IMG/VR virus record: IMGVR_UViG_3300042319_001862
Span: 1-24,785 of that record
Direction: 5' to 3' (one strand)
Source: a virus
Length of the DNA: 24,785 nt
Shown here: piece after piece, positions 8,081 to 15,987 of the stretch
How the letters are laid out: the number at the start of each line of letters is the position of its first letter
Numbering within the stretch: the stretch's first letter is position 1
Notes under the pieces: model-generated
Database searches by the model: none
What the model saw: only the letters and a program-made list of their open reading frames with translations
Told to the model about the DNA's origin: nothing
Made by a program: the position numbers and the translations under genes

Positions 8081-9051
8081 AAAAAGCACTAATCACAGGT
8101 ATAAATGGACAAGATGGTTCATATTTAGCGGAATTTTTAATTAATAAAGGATATGAGGTGTTTGGCACATTAAAACGTAATTCAGTTGCCGAAAATCAAA
8201 CTGCAAGATTAGATTCAGTATATGATAAAGTAAAATTATTTTATGCCGATTTAACAGATTTGTCTTCATTAATATCTGTAATACAAAAAACACAACCAGA
8301 CGAAATTTATAATTTGGCCGCCCAATCACATGTAAGAATTTCATTTGACCAACCAATTTACACTGCACAAGTTACTGGTGTCGGCACATTAAATATGTTA
8401 GAAGCCGTTAGGTTAATTAAACCCGATGCTAAAATTTACCAAGCGTCGTCATCCGAAATGTTTGGTAATTCTATTGATTCTGATGGATTTCAAAGAGAAA
8501 CGACATCAATGAATCCTGTTTCACCTTACGGATGTGCTAAAGTGTATTCGTATAATATTTGTAAAAACTATAGAAACTCATATGACATGTTTATTTCTAA
8601 TGGTATTTTATTTAATCACGAATCACCAAGACGAGGGACAAATTTTGTAACTAATAAAGTTGTTAAAGAAGCGGTTAAAATTAAATTAGGATTATCTAAC
8701 AAATTGGCATTAGGTAATTTAGATGCCACAAGAGATTGGGGACATGCTAAAGATTATGTTGAGGCGATGTGGATGATATTACAACTTGAAACTCCGAATG
8801 ATTATGTATGTTCTACAGGAGTATCTCACACAGTTAAAGAATTGTGTGAATATGTTTTTAGAAAATTAGATTTGTCATACCAAGACTATATTGTTTTGGA
8901 TGAAAAATTTTTAAGGCCTGAAGAATTAAACGATTTAAAAGGAGACAACTCAAAACTTAAAAAACATACTGGTTGGGAACCAACATATACTTTTGAATCA
9001 ATGCTTGATGAAATGATTGATTATTGGTTAAAGTACTACAGTAAAAAATAA
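8077..9051 (+). CDS. gmd: GDP-mannose 4,6-dehydratase
   Basis: This 324-residue extended SDR enzyme begins ALITGINGQDGSYLAEFL, the Gmd form of the cofactor-binding GxxGxxG (residues 8-14). It contains YNLAAQSHVRISFDQP, the substrate loop YQASSSEMFG, Tyr151-x-x-x-Lys155 in SPYGCAK, and FNHESPRRG, all diagnostic of GDP-mannose 4,6-dehydratase. It converts GDP-D-mannose to GDP-4-keto-6-deoxymannose, the branch point for GDP-fucose, GDP-colitose, GDP-perosamine and GDP-rhamnose. Length is slightly below the 340-370 of many bacterial Gmd proteins, with no missing motif. It is the last gene of the coupled glycan run. A 17-base gap follows. Confidence 0.95.
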   Translation: MKKALITGINGQDGSYLAEFLINKGYEVFGTLKRNSVAENQTARLDSVYDKVKLFYADLTDLSSLISVIQKTQPDEIYNLAAQSHVRISFDQPIYTAQVTGVGTLNMLEAVRLIKPDAKIYQASSSEMFGNSIDSDGFQRETTSMNPVSPYGCAKVYSYNICKNYRNSYDMFISNGILFNHESPRRGTNFVTNKVVKEAVKIKLGLSNKLALGNLDATRDWGHAKDYVEAMWMILQLETPNDYVCSTGVSHTVKELCEYVFRKLDLSYQDYIVLDEKFLRPEELNDLKGDNSKLKKHTGWEPTYTFESMLDEMIDYWLKYYSKK

Positions 9052-9068
9052 AATTTTAAATTAAAATA

Positions 9069-9818
9069 ATGGCAACAAAACCAACTAGAAAATCACCGAC
9101 ACCAACACCACTATCAGAAGAAAGAAGTTCAAGAACAAAAAAAGAAATTATTTGTTCAATCATAAAAAGAAAAACTAAAGAAAAGTTTTTAACCCAAACT
9201 CAAAAAAGTTATTACGATGTTTTGACATCAAGTGAGGTAACTATTTGTTCAGGGCCAGCAGGTGTAGGTAAAAGTTATATTACAATGAAAGCAGCAATTG
9301 ATTTATTGTCAGACCCAAATACACCTTATGAAAAAATTATTATTGTGAGACCCGCAGTTGAAGCTGAAGAAAAATTGGGTAGTTTACCTGGAAATGTAGA
9401 AGAAAAATTAGACCCTTATATATTTCCATCTTATTATTTGTTAAATAAAATTATTGGAAAAGAAACCAGAGAAAAATTAAAAGAACTTGAAGTTATTGAA
9501 GTTTTTGCTTTGGCATTTATGAGGGGTATGAATATTGACAATTCAATATTAATATTTGAAGAAGGTCAAAATGCAACACCAAGTCAAATGAAACTTCTAT
9601 TAACAAGGATTGGATTTAATAGTAAGTTCTTTATTTCTGGAGATGTTGAACAATCTGATAGATATAAAAACAAAACGCACAGTGGTTTATGGGACGCTAT
9701 TGAAAAATTTAGAGATTCTAATCACATTTCCACTTTTGAATTTAAAGATAAAAAAGACATAGTTAGAAATCCTTTGATTAGTAAGATTTTAGACAAATAC
9801 GATAACGAAACAGAATGA
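9069..9818 (+). CDS. PhoH-like P-loop ATPase
   Basis: The 249-residue protein has a low-complexity basic N-terminus (residues 1-40) followed by a PhoH domain. The Walker A is GPAGVGKS (62-69). VRPAVEAEEKLGSLPGN is the PhoH-specific segment, and the Walker B-like LIFEEGQNATPSQMK begins at residue 161. FISGDVEQSD corresponds to the family's sensor region. PhoH-like genes are frequent in marine T4-like phages. Their role is unresolved, with RNA-related ATPase activity and phosphate-stress links proposed. The usual Walker B Asp-Glu is Glu-Glu here. It overlaps the next gene by ATGA, suggesting joint expression with the degenerate HAD protein. Confidence 0.9.
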   Translation: MATKPTRKSPTPTPLSEERSSRTKKEIICSIIKRKTKEKFLTQTQKSYYDVLTSSEVTICSGPAGVGKSYITMKAAIDLLSDPNTPYEKIIIVRPAVEAEEKLGSLPGNVEEKLDPYIFPSYYLLNKIIGKETREKLKELEVIEVFALAFMRGMNIDNSILIFEEGQNATPSQMKLLLTRIGFNSKFFISGDVEQSDRYKNKTHSGLWDAIEKFRDSNHISTFEFKDKKDIVRNPLISKILDKYDNETE

Positions 9819-10411
9819 AAATTGCGATAGAATTAAACGGAGTATTAAGAGATACTTTAAAAAAAATACAACAAGAGTATGAAAAATGGTACCTTGAGAA
9901 TCCTTTTAAAGAAGATGAGGAAAAATCTGAATATGAAGTAATTTCAGATTTAACAACTTTAGATATATCAAAACATCTTAAATTCAAAGATGAAGATGAA
10001 TTATATAATTTTTTATATAAAGAACATACTATGGAAATTTTTGGTCATGCAGGTTCAGTTGAACATTCTAGTATGATGGATTTTAATGATTTTTATTTAG
10101 ATTTGAGAGATTCTCACGATATTTTAATCGTTTCGGATGAAATGGGTAAATCAAAACCAGCGTCTTTATTTTTCATTTCAAAATTTGGTTGTTTGGTTGA
10201 ATCTGTTAAATTTTATAGTGAATCAACAATTAATTCGCTTTGGGATTCAATAGATGTTTTACTTACTGCAAATCCTAGTCTATTATTAAATCATCCGAAA
10301 GATAAAACAGTTATTAAATATGAAACATTATATAATAAAGACATTAATGTTAAACATTATATAACAAATTTTAAAGAATTAAAAACAAAAATAAAAGAGA
10401 TATATGATTAA
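9815..10411 (+). CDS. HAD-like protein with substituted catalytic residues
   Basis: The 198-residue protein opens MKIAIELNGVLRDT, which parallels the start of small HAD phosphatases, where the nucleophile motif is DxDGVLxDT. Both Asp are replaced (Glu6 and Asn8). ILIVSDEMGKSKP (103-115) resembles motif II plus the motif III Lys. Near the C-terminus, DVLLTANPSLL (147-157) looks like motif IV, but the usual acidic pair of D-x-L-I-D-D-N-P is Thr151-Ala152. It therefore looks like a HAD fold that lost phosphatase chemistry and may bind a phosphorylated ligand or protein. The family call is by motif pattern only. It overlaps phoH by 4 bases and the next gene by 8. Confidence 0.55.
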   Translation: MKIAIELNGVLRDTLKKIQQEYEKWYLENPFKEDEEKSEYEVISDLTTLDISKHLKFKDEDELYNFLYKEHTMEIFGHAGSVEHSSMMDFNDFYLDLRDSHDILIVSDEMGKSKPASLFFISKFGCLVESVKFYSESTINSLWDSIDVLLTANPSLLLNHPKDKTVIKYETLYNKDINVKHYITNFKELKTKIKEIYD

Positions 10412-10685
10412 AGTATTAGGAGAAAATTATTATTTTGATTTAGACAGAGTTGAGGAATACTTAGATATGTCAAATGACATCTTTGATGAGGAATATACCG
10501 GCTCAACAGAAATAAAAATTAATATAGTAAAATTTGAAATAGTTAAAATGTTAATGGATACTATTTTAACAGAACATGAAGAAATTGACGAAAAATTAGG
10601 AATAAAATCAAGTACAAACACTAGTATACCATTTAGGTTAGCTTTTAATAGCCTATTAAATAAAAAACTTATAAACCACTATTAA
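10404..10685 (+). CDS. Small acidic protein of unknown function
   Basis: A 93-residue protein that I do not recognise. It is acidic, without Cys or membrane segment, and appears mostly helical (for example IVKFEIVKMLMDTILTEHEEIDEKLG). It is supported as a gene by its 8-base overlap with the upstream frame and by the one-base gap to the next gene (TAA-T-ATG). Its place between a HAD-like gene and a glycosyltransferase gives no clear functional hint. Confidence 0.6.
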   Translation: MIKVLGENYYFDLDRVEEYLDMSNDIFDEEYTGSTEIKINIVKFEIVKMLMDTILTEHEEIDEKLGIKSSTNTSIPFRLAFNSLLNKKLINHY

Positions 10686-10686
10686 T

Positions 10687-11739
10687 ATGGAATTATCTTT
10701 AAACGAAAAAGTAAAACAATCAATTCAAAATTTAAAAAATAAAAAATCGAGAATATATTTCTTAGTACAAGATACTAAGGGAAACGCGAAAGCATCGGTT
10801 AGATTAATTTATCAGACAGCAAAAGTTCTTTTAGATTCCGGATTTAACCCTATCATTCTTCATGAAAAAAATGACTACTCAGGCGTAGTTGCTTGGATGG
10901 ATGAAGAATATATGTTAATCCCGCATAAATCAATTGAGGGTCAAAATTTAGAAATTTCTCCTGAAGATTTTATTGTTGTACCTGAAATTTTTGGTTTTAT
11001 TATGGAACAAATTAAAAATTTACCTTGTGGTAAAATTGTTTTAACTCAAAATTATTCTAATATTGTTGAAACATTACAACCAGGACAAAGCTGGTCCCAA
11101 TACGGATTTTTTAAGTGTATTACAACTAGTAAACAACAACAAGAATATATTGAAAACGTAATGAGACAAACTAGTTTTGATATAATTAAACCTTTAATTA
11201 CGGATAGTTTTTATCCAAAACTTTTACCACCGATGCCAATTATTGGTGTTCACACTAAAGAACAAGAAGATACTATTAATATAATTAAAACTTTTTATTT
11301 AAAATTCCCACAATACAGATGGTTCACATTTAGGGATTTAAGAGGTCTTTCTGAAAAAGAATTTTCAAATTCGTTACGTGATTGTTTTGTTAGTGTATGG
11401 ATAGACGAAAAAAGCGGATTTGGTACATTTCCATTAGAATCTATGTCATCAGGAGTACCAGTAATTGGTAAAATACCTAATATGAGACCTGAATGGATGA
11501 CTGAAGATAACGGTGTTTGGATTACAGACCCAACAATGATTTGTGATTTTATCGCAGACTTTATTCAAAATTGGTTGGAGGATAACATCAAACCTGAACT
11601 TTACGAAAATATGAAAAAAACAACCGAAAATTACACAAATAAACAAGAATTTGATTCTACAGTTACCTCACTATTTCAAGAGTATTTAAACATAAGAGCA
11701 AATTCATTTGAAGAACAAATATCTAAAACCGAAGAATAA
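10687..11739 (+). CDS. GT-B fold glycosyltransferase (GT4-like)
   Basis: The 350-residue protein has the two-Rossmann GT-B plan. The N-terminal half reads IYFLVQDTKGNAKASVRL then a helix and IILHEKND. The C-terminal half contains VSVWIDEKSGFGTFPLES and MSSGVPVIGKIPN (to about residue 265), the donor-nucleotide site of GT4-like enzymes. Glu251 matches the second Glu of the E-x7-E motif, while the first is not conserved at the expected spacing. The protein seems soluble. It is followed by a GT2 gene, so the two form a second, separate glycosyltransferase pair next to the late sigma factor. Virion glycosylation is one possibility and host glycan change another. The junctions at both ends are TAA-T-ATG. 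Confidence 0.75.
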   Translation: MELSLNEKVKQSIQNLKNKKSRIYFLVQDTKGNAKASVRLIYQTAKVLLDSGFNPIILHEKNDYSGVVAWMDEEYMLIPHKSIEGQNLEISPEDFIVVPEIFGFIMEQIKNLPCGKIVLTQNYSNIVETLQPGQSWSQYGFFKCITTSKQQQEYIENVMRQTSFDIIKPLITDSFYPKLLPPMPIIGVHTKEQEDTINIIKTFYLKFPQYRWFTFRDLRGLSEKEFSNSLRDCFVSVWIDEKSGFGTFPLESMSSGVPVIGKIPNMRPEWMTEDNGVWITDPTMICDFIADFIQNWLEDNIKPELYENMKKTTENYTNKQEFDSTVTSLFQEYLNIRANSFEEQISKTEE

Positions 11740-11740
11740 T

Positions 11741-12547
11741 ATGAGCAATAAATTATCACTATCCGTTATATTACCAATTAAATCATCAAAAGTTAAAGAT
11801 TTTGAAGAGTATTTTGATAAAGCTATCACATCAATCAACGCACAAACTGTTGAGATTGAAGAATTAATTATTGTTCATTCATCTGAAGAATCATTAGTTA
11901 ATTTTTTAAATGATTATGATTTTGGAACATTAAATGTTGTAAAATTATTATGGGACAAAAAATTAAATTATTGTGACCAAGTAAATTATGGTATTAGTAA
12001 TTCAAAAGGAGTTTGGGTTTCATTATTTGAATTTGATGATGAGTATTCGTCAATATGGTTTAAAAATGTTAAAAAGTACGCTGAGTCATTCCCTCAAGTC
12101 CAAGCGTTTTTACCTGTAGTTGTTGAAACAAATGAACAAGGGGTGTTTGCCGGATTTACAAATGAGGCCACATTTGCCGCCAATTTTAGTCAAGAAATAG
12201 GATTTCTAACAAATGACACATTACAAAATTATCAAAATTTTCAAACAGCAGGATGTGTAATTAAAAAATCGGTTATTGAAGATTTTGGAGGATTTAAATC
12301 ATCAATTAAATTAACTTTTGTTTATGAATTTTTATTAAGGCTAACATATAACTCTGTTTCAATTATGACAATTCCAAAACTTGGTTATAAACACACCAAC
12401 ATGAGAGAAGGTTCTATTTTTTGGAATTACAAATTTGGTGAGGAAAAAATGATTGAGGATGAAGTTTCATTTTGGATTCAAACCGCAAAAAAAGAATATT
12501 TCTTTGTTGAGGATAGAAACATAAAATACCAATTAGACAATGATTAA
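11741..12547 (+). CDS. GT2-like glycosyltransferase
   Basis: I take the ATG at 11741 (268 residues), one base after the upstream stop. An in-frame ATG at 11708 would lie inside the previous gene and precede the conserved start with an unrelated basic stretch. LSLSVILPIKSSKVKDFEEYF is a GT-A style opening, followed by SINAQTVEIEELIIVHSSEE and SKGVWVSLFEFDDEYS, with a DxD-like site at Asp99-Asp100. QTAGCVIKKSVIEDFGGF corresponds to the acceptor-side region seen in GT2 proteins. The match is looser than for the GT2 genes of the glycan island, and substrate is unknown. The stop overlaps the start of the sigma-factor gene by one base. Confidence 0.75.
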   Translation: MSNKLSLSVILPIKSSKVKDFEEYFDKAITSINAQTVEIEELIIVHSSEESLVNFLNDYDFGTLNVVKLLWDKKLNYCDQVNYGISNSKGVWVSLFEFDDEYSSIWFKNVKKYAESFPQVQAFLPVVVETNEQGVFAGFTNEATFAANFSQEIGFLTNDTLQNYQNFQTAGCVIKKSVIEDFGGFKSSIKLTFVYEFLLRLTYNSVSIMTIPKLGYKHTNMREGSIFWNYKFGEEKMIEDEVSFWIQTAKKEYFFVEDRNIKYQLDND

Positions 12548-13296
12548 TGATAGAATCTTTGTCAGCATCAACCGAAGAAGTTTTATCTAAAAAAAGAGGT
12601 AGAAAAACTGTAAATTTAAATTATTTTGATGTTGCAGAAGAAACTGCGGTTAGAAGTTTTTTATTAGCAAAAACCTCAGAAGAAAAAAATAAAATATATA
12701 ACGAATGTTTGAAAGAACCTCTCGATAAAATGATTTCATCAATCATACGAAGATATAAGTTATATCGAAAAGATATGGATTTTAATGAAATTCATTGTGA
12801 TACTCACTCATTTTTAATGACAAAAGTTGACAAATTTAAACCGTCAAAAGAAAAAAAGGCATATTCTTATTTTGGAACAATTTGTAAAAATTACTTAATG
12901 GGTCAAATAATTAAAGACCAAAAAGAAACAAATAGAAAAGTATCATATGAAGATATGTCACAAAGTATTGAGGAAAGACCTGATATGATGTATCGAATTG
13001 ATGATGAAGAAATGGACACTAACGCAATTATTATAAAATATTTAAACGAATTACGGTATTTTATTGAAAATGAAAATTTAAGTGACAATGAAGTAAAGTT
13101 AGGATACGCCTTAATCGATTTATTTGATAATTATGAATCTATTTTCTCAAGTGCGGACAATAATAAATTTAATAAAAATGTCATCTTACTATCGTTAAGA
13201 GAAATGACCAATCTTAGTACAAAAGAAATTCGTGGCTCAATTAAAAAATTTAAAAAATTATATATTTTAATTCAATCAAAGATGAAAATAAATTAA
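12547..13296 (+). CDS. T4 gp55-like late transcription sigma factor
   Basis: The 249-residue protein has a sigma region 2-like core at about residues 75-120: DFNEIHCDTHSFLMTKVDKF, then KPSKEKKAYSYFGTICKNYL. This form (F-x-P-x-K, then A-Y-x-Y-F-x-T-I) is typical of gp55 proteins of T4-like phages, which redirect host RNA polymerase to short late promoters together with the sliding clamp. It is longer than T4 gp55 (185 residues). The N-terminal KKRGRK (15-20) resembles an AT-hook. The C-terminal part is helical and lysine-rich, and a clamp-binding tail is not obvious. The gene sits exactly at the border between the glycan/enzyme genes and the virion genes, so it could time expression of the latter. 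Confidence 0.8.
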   Translation: MIESLSASTEEVLSKKRGRKTVNLNYFDVAEETAVRSFLLAKTSEEKNKIYNECLKEPLDKMISSIIRRYKLYRKDMDFNEIHCDTHSFLMTKVDKFKPSKEKKAYSYFGTICKNYLMGQIIKDQKETNRKVSYEDMSQSIEERPDMMYRIDDEEMDTNAIIIKYLNELRYFIENENLSDNEVKLGYALIDLFDNYESIFSSADNNKFNKNVILLSLREMTNLSTKEIRGSIKKFKKLYILIQSKMKIN

Positions 13297-13310
13297 AAAG
13301 TATTTATAAT

Positions 13311-13676
13311 ATGCCAAGACCACAACGTAAAGAAATTAATTTTACTAAAGATTCAATATTATCTTTAATGCAAGAAATATATAATGAACTTGTAGAACAA
13401 AGGCAAACAGCAATCAGAATTCAAAATAAAATGTTGACAATGTTGAAAGACCCTGAAGACATGACAACCATTGGTCCTGTTATTGAAAAACAACAAAAAA
13501 TTGTTAATGATTGTGTTGAAAAAAAAATTAGTTTATCAAAATTACAATCCGGTATTTGGGAAAAATCAAACAACAATACAGAATCACTTTCACTTGCTGA
13601 TTTAGATGATGATTTAATTCAAAATCTGATTGATAAAGATGTATCCAGTAATGAAGAATCTTATAAAATAAAGTGA
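13311..13676 (+). CDS. Small helical protein of unknown function (late region)
   Basis: A 121-residue protein that I do not recognise. Residues 14-90 are predicted helical and rich in Gln, Glu and Lys (for example ILSLMQEIYNELVEQRQTAI), suggesting a coiled coil. The last 30 residues are acidic and probably disordered. Its stop is one base before the next ATG (TGA-T-ATG), so it is coupled with the large protein that follows. It could be a chaperone or a small structural component of that protein, but nothing in the sequence shows this directly. Confidence 0.65.
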   Translation: MPRPQRKEINFTKDSILSLMQEIYNELVEQRQTAIRIQNKMLTMLKDPEDMTTIGPVIEKQQKIVNDCVEKKISLSKLQSGIWEKSNNNTESLSLADLDDDLIQNLIDKDVSSNEESYKIK

Positions 13677-13677
13677 T

Positions 13678-15777
13678 ATGCCGACTCCTGACTTAAACCA
13701 AGGACAAATTGAAGTTAAAAATAAAATTTCAGCAATTAAAAACTTTGCTCAAGTTTCTAATTCTGAAAAAAAATTAAAGAGAAGTGCGGGTAATTCAGAA
13801 TCACAAGGAATCCCTGATATTGCTTCTAGTCTTGATAACGCATCAAAAGACCAAAAAAGATATTTAAAACCTCCACCAAATTCTTTTGACCAAGTATTGG
13901 AGATGATAGGTTTAACTAGTGGTAATGGTTCTGAAACTTTAAAATATTTAAAAAAAAAATTATTGTTAACGGCTACTAAAATAGAGCCTGAAATTAAAAA
14001 AATCATAACTAAAAACGCTATAAAGGCTTTAGGTTGTTCTCAAGAACAAACATTTCAAGGATTTACTTCCACTTTTTTAGAGCTTAATCCTTTGAATACA
14101 CTTCCAGTAGGTCAAGGAATATATGTTCCAATTGAATCTATGGATATTTCAGGAATGTTAAAAACTACAACAGATTCAAAAATAGGTAAAGTAGTTTATG
14201 AAAAACCTAACCCAAATGTGATTGAGAACGTATATAAACCTTATAAAGGAAAAGTCCCGTTCCCAATGAATAAAGAATTTAATAACAGATTACAGGGAAC
14301 ATTTGTCACAGATTCATTTAATGGTGAATATGGTAAATATTATCAAGGGGTGTCAAACCAAAACTTATTTGATTTTCAATATAGCCCAACAAACCAATTT
14401 GGTGTTGACCAAGCGTGTTTTAAAGTCGCTTTAATATCCAAAGTTAACGAATCATTAACTATAACCGGTGGCTCAGCAAATAAAGTTATTGATTTTTTAG
14501 AAGATTATTACGGAACAATTAAACTTTTTGATACTACTGACTTTACCGCAGTTATGATGAATGCTGTGTCAGGTGCAATAAATATTAAAGCAAATCTTAC
14601 CTCAGATGAGATTAGCAAACAATCACAATTTATGTTAATTCTTCAGAGAATATTAGGTCTTTGTTTTGACTCAAGAAGAGAAATTGACGTTAGTGGTGTT
14701 TCAAAAATTGCTGAGTTAGATGGTGTTGATGAATCATTTTTTGAACTTACTGAAATTGATTTAAGAAATATTGATGTACAAATTAGTAATATACAAAATG
14801 GTGTTATGGAACTTGTTGATTGTGATAACGTAAAAGTTCCTGTTGATTATGAAACAATAATTGATGGATTAATTGACCTTAGAGAAACCGAAAATTTATC
14901 TTCAGCATTAGAAGTTAATAAAATTATTGCGATTAGTGATTCTTTAGTTCAAAATCCTGATTGGAAAGTCCTTTTACCAACAAATTTAAATTTGCAAGTT
15001 TTTGATGAAGATTTTATAAAAAAAATCCCGTTATCCGTTGCTGGAGCAGTTTTAAGCCCAAAAGTTTTATTCCCAATTTTTGTTTTAATGCAGTCACTTG
15101 AATCCAATGCAACAAATTCTTTTAATTCTGCGGTAACATCAGCAAACACTTTTATTCAAAGTGCTAATACTATTGGTAATTCGGTTAATAATCTTATTAA
15201 TAGTAACGTTGATTTTTTAAAAACTTTTAAAAAATTTAATATAGAAATGGTTGCGGAAATTGGGGCCATTTTTGTAACCGAACTTTTTAATATATTAAAA
15301 AAAGATTTAATTAATCTTATGAGACCAATTATCACAGATATTGGAAGTGAAGCATTAAAAGCCAAACTGCAAATGATAGAAAGATTAATTACTATTGCTT
15401 TAATTATTAATCAAATTGTAATAGGGGTTAAGGATTACAAAAAATGCAAATCTTTAATTGACGATATTTTAATAATACTAAATTTAATAAGCTCTTTGGC
15501 TCCTCCGGGAAGTAAAATACCTAAAGTATTATTATTATTGGCAAATTTTTTGCCTGGAACGTCAGCTTCAAGGGCAAGTATTAATACAATAGAAGAACTA
15601 CAAAAACTTGGAATACCTACAGGTACTTTACCTGATGGTTCACCAAATTTAATGTTATTATTTAACTTAGCATCTAATAAAGCAACAAAAAAAGAATCCG
15701 CCCAAAATGGAAAGATTCAAGCTATTGGAATTAGTGCTGACGGTAAACCGGTTCGGATTAGTGGAAAATCTACATAA
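13678..15777 (+). CDS. Large probable virion protein with hydrophobic C-terminal region
   Basis: This 699-residue protein matches no family that I can name. The first 100 residues are polar and basic. Around 120-270 there is an aromatic, Gly/Asn-rich stretch (SPTNQFGVDQACFKVALISK). From about residue 519 to 630 the protein turns hydrophobic, with segments near 523-540, 570-584 (LITIALIINQIVIGV), 593-607 and 617-626 that look membrane-active or like packed amphipathic helices. Its place between the late sigma factor and a gp5-like baseplate gene, its size and the lack of catalytic motifs suggest a structural tail or baseplate part, perhaps one contacting the host membrane. No signal peptide is seen. 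The TAA-T-ATG junction couples it to a 68-residue protein. Confidence 0.6.
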   Translation: MPTPDLNQGQIEVKNKISAIKNFAQVSNSEKKLKRSAGNSESQGIPDIASSLDNASKDQKRYLKPPPNSFDQVLEMIGLTSGNGSETLKYLKKKLLLTATKIEPEIKKIITKNAIKALGCSQEQTFQGFTSTFLELNPLNTLPVGQGIYVPIESMDISGMLKTTTDSKIGKVVYEKPNPNVIENVYKPYKGKVPFPMNKEFNNRLQGTFVTDSFNGEYGKYYQGVSNQNLFDFQYSPTNQFGVDQACFKVALISKVNESLTITGGSANKVIDFLEDYYGTIKLFDTTDFTAVMMNAVSGAINIKANLTSDEISKQSQFMLILQRILGLCFDSRREIDVSGVSKIAELDGVDESFFELTEIDLRNIDVQISNIQNGVMELVDCDNVKVPVDYETIIDGLIDLRETENLSSALEVNKIIAISDSLVQNPDWKVLLPTNLNLQVFDEDFIKKIPLSVAGAVLSPKVLFPIFVLMQSLESNATNSFNSAVTSANTFIQSANTIGNSVNNLINSNVDFLKTFKKFNIEMVAEIGAIFVTELFNILKKDLINLMRPIITDIGSEALKAKLQMIERLITIALIINQIVIGVKDYKKCKSLIDDILIILNLISSLAPPGSKIPKVLLLLANFLPGTSASRASINTIEELQKLGIPTGTLPDGSPNLMLLFNLASNKATKKESAQNGKIQAIGISADGKPVRISGKST

Positions 15778-15778
15778 T

Positions 15779-15985
15779 ATGACAAAAGAAGAATTTGAAA
15801 ACATTTTAAATTTACAAAACAATTTAAAAGAATTACCTAATACAAAATTAATTGAGGTTATGGATAAACTAACTGTCACGTTTGATTTAACTAAAGAAAA
15901 TGTAATTAGTTTAACGATATATTTAGATAAACTTGAAGAGTTATATAATAATACCCTTAAAGAATATCAATCTAGAAAGTTATAA
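15779..15985 (+). CDS. Small helical protein, unknown
   Basis: A 68-residue protein starting MTKEEFENILNLQNNLKELP, acidic and helical throughout, with no Cys or membrane segment. I start it at 15779, one base after the upstream stop. The longer frame from 15707 would lie mainly inside the previous gene. A TAA-T-ATG junction and 2 bases to the next gene place it in a tight late operon. Size and position between two large virion genes would suit a small chaperone or a minor structural protein, but this is inferred only from position. Confidence 0.65.
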   Translation: MTKEEFENILNLQNNLKELPNTKLIEVMDKLTVTFDLTKENVISLTIYLDKLEELYNNTLKEYQSRKL

Positions 15986-15987
15986 AC

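Noticed and set aside
11708-11740. Upstream ATG for the GT2-like gene at 11741
   Set aside because: It lies within the previous gene and adds a basic stretch not seen in GT2 N-termini; the ATG at 11741 sits right after the upstream stop.
13301-13308. TATTTATA, the exact reverse complement of the T4 late promoter, also at 17752-17759
   Set aside because: On the useful strand it reads in the wrong direction, and the copy at 13301 ends 2 bases before an ATG. Chance matches are expected in such AT-rich DNA.
15707-15778. Upstream ATG for the small protein at 15779
   Set aside because: It would overlap 71 bases of the preceding gene in another frame; the TAA-T-ATG junction at 15779 matches other genes here.
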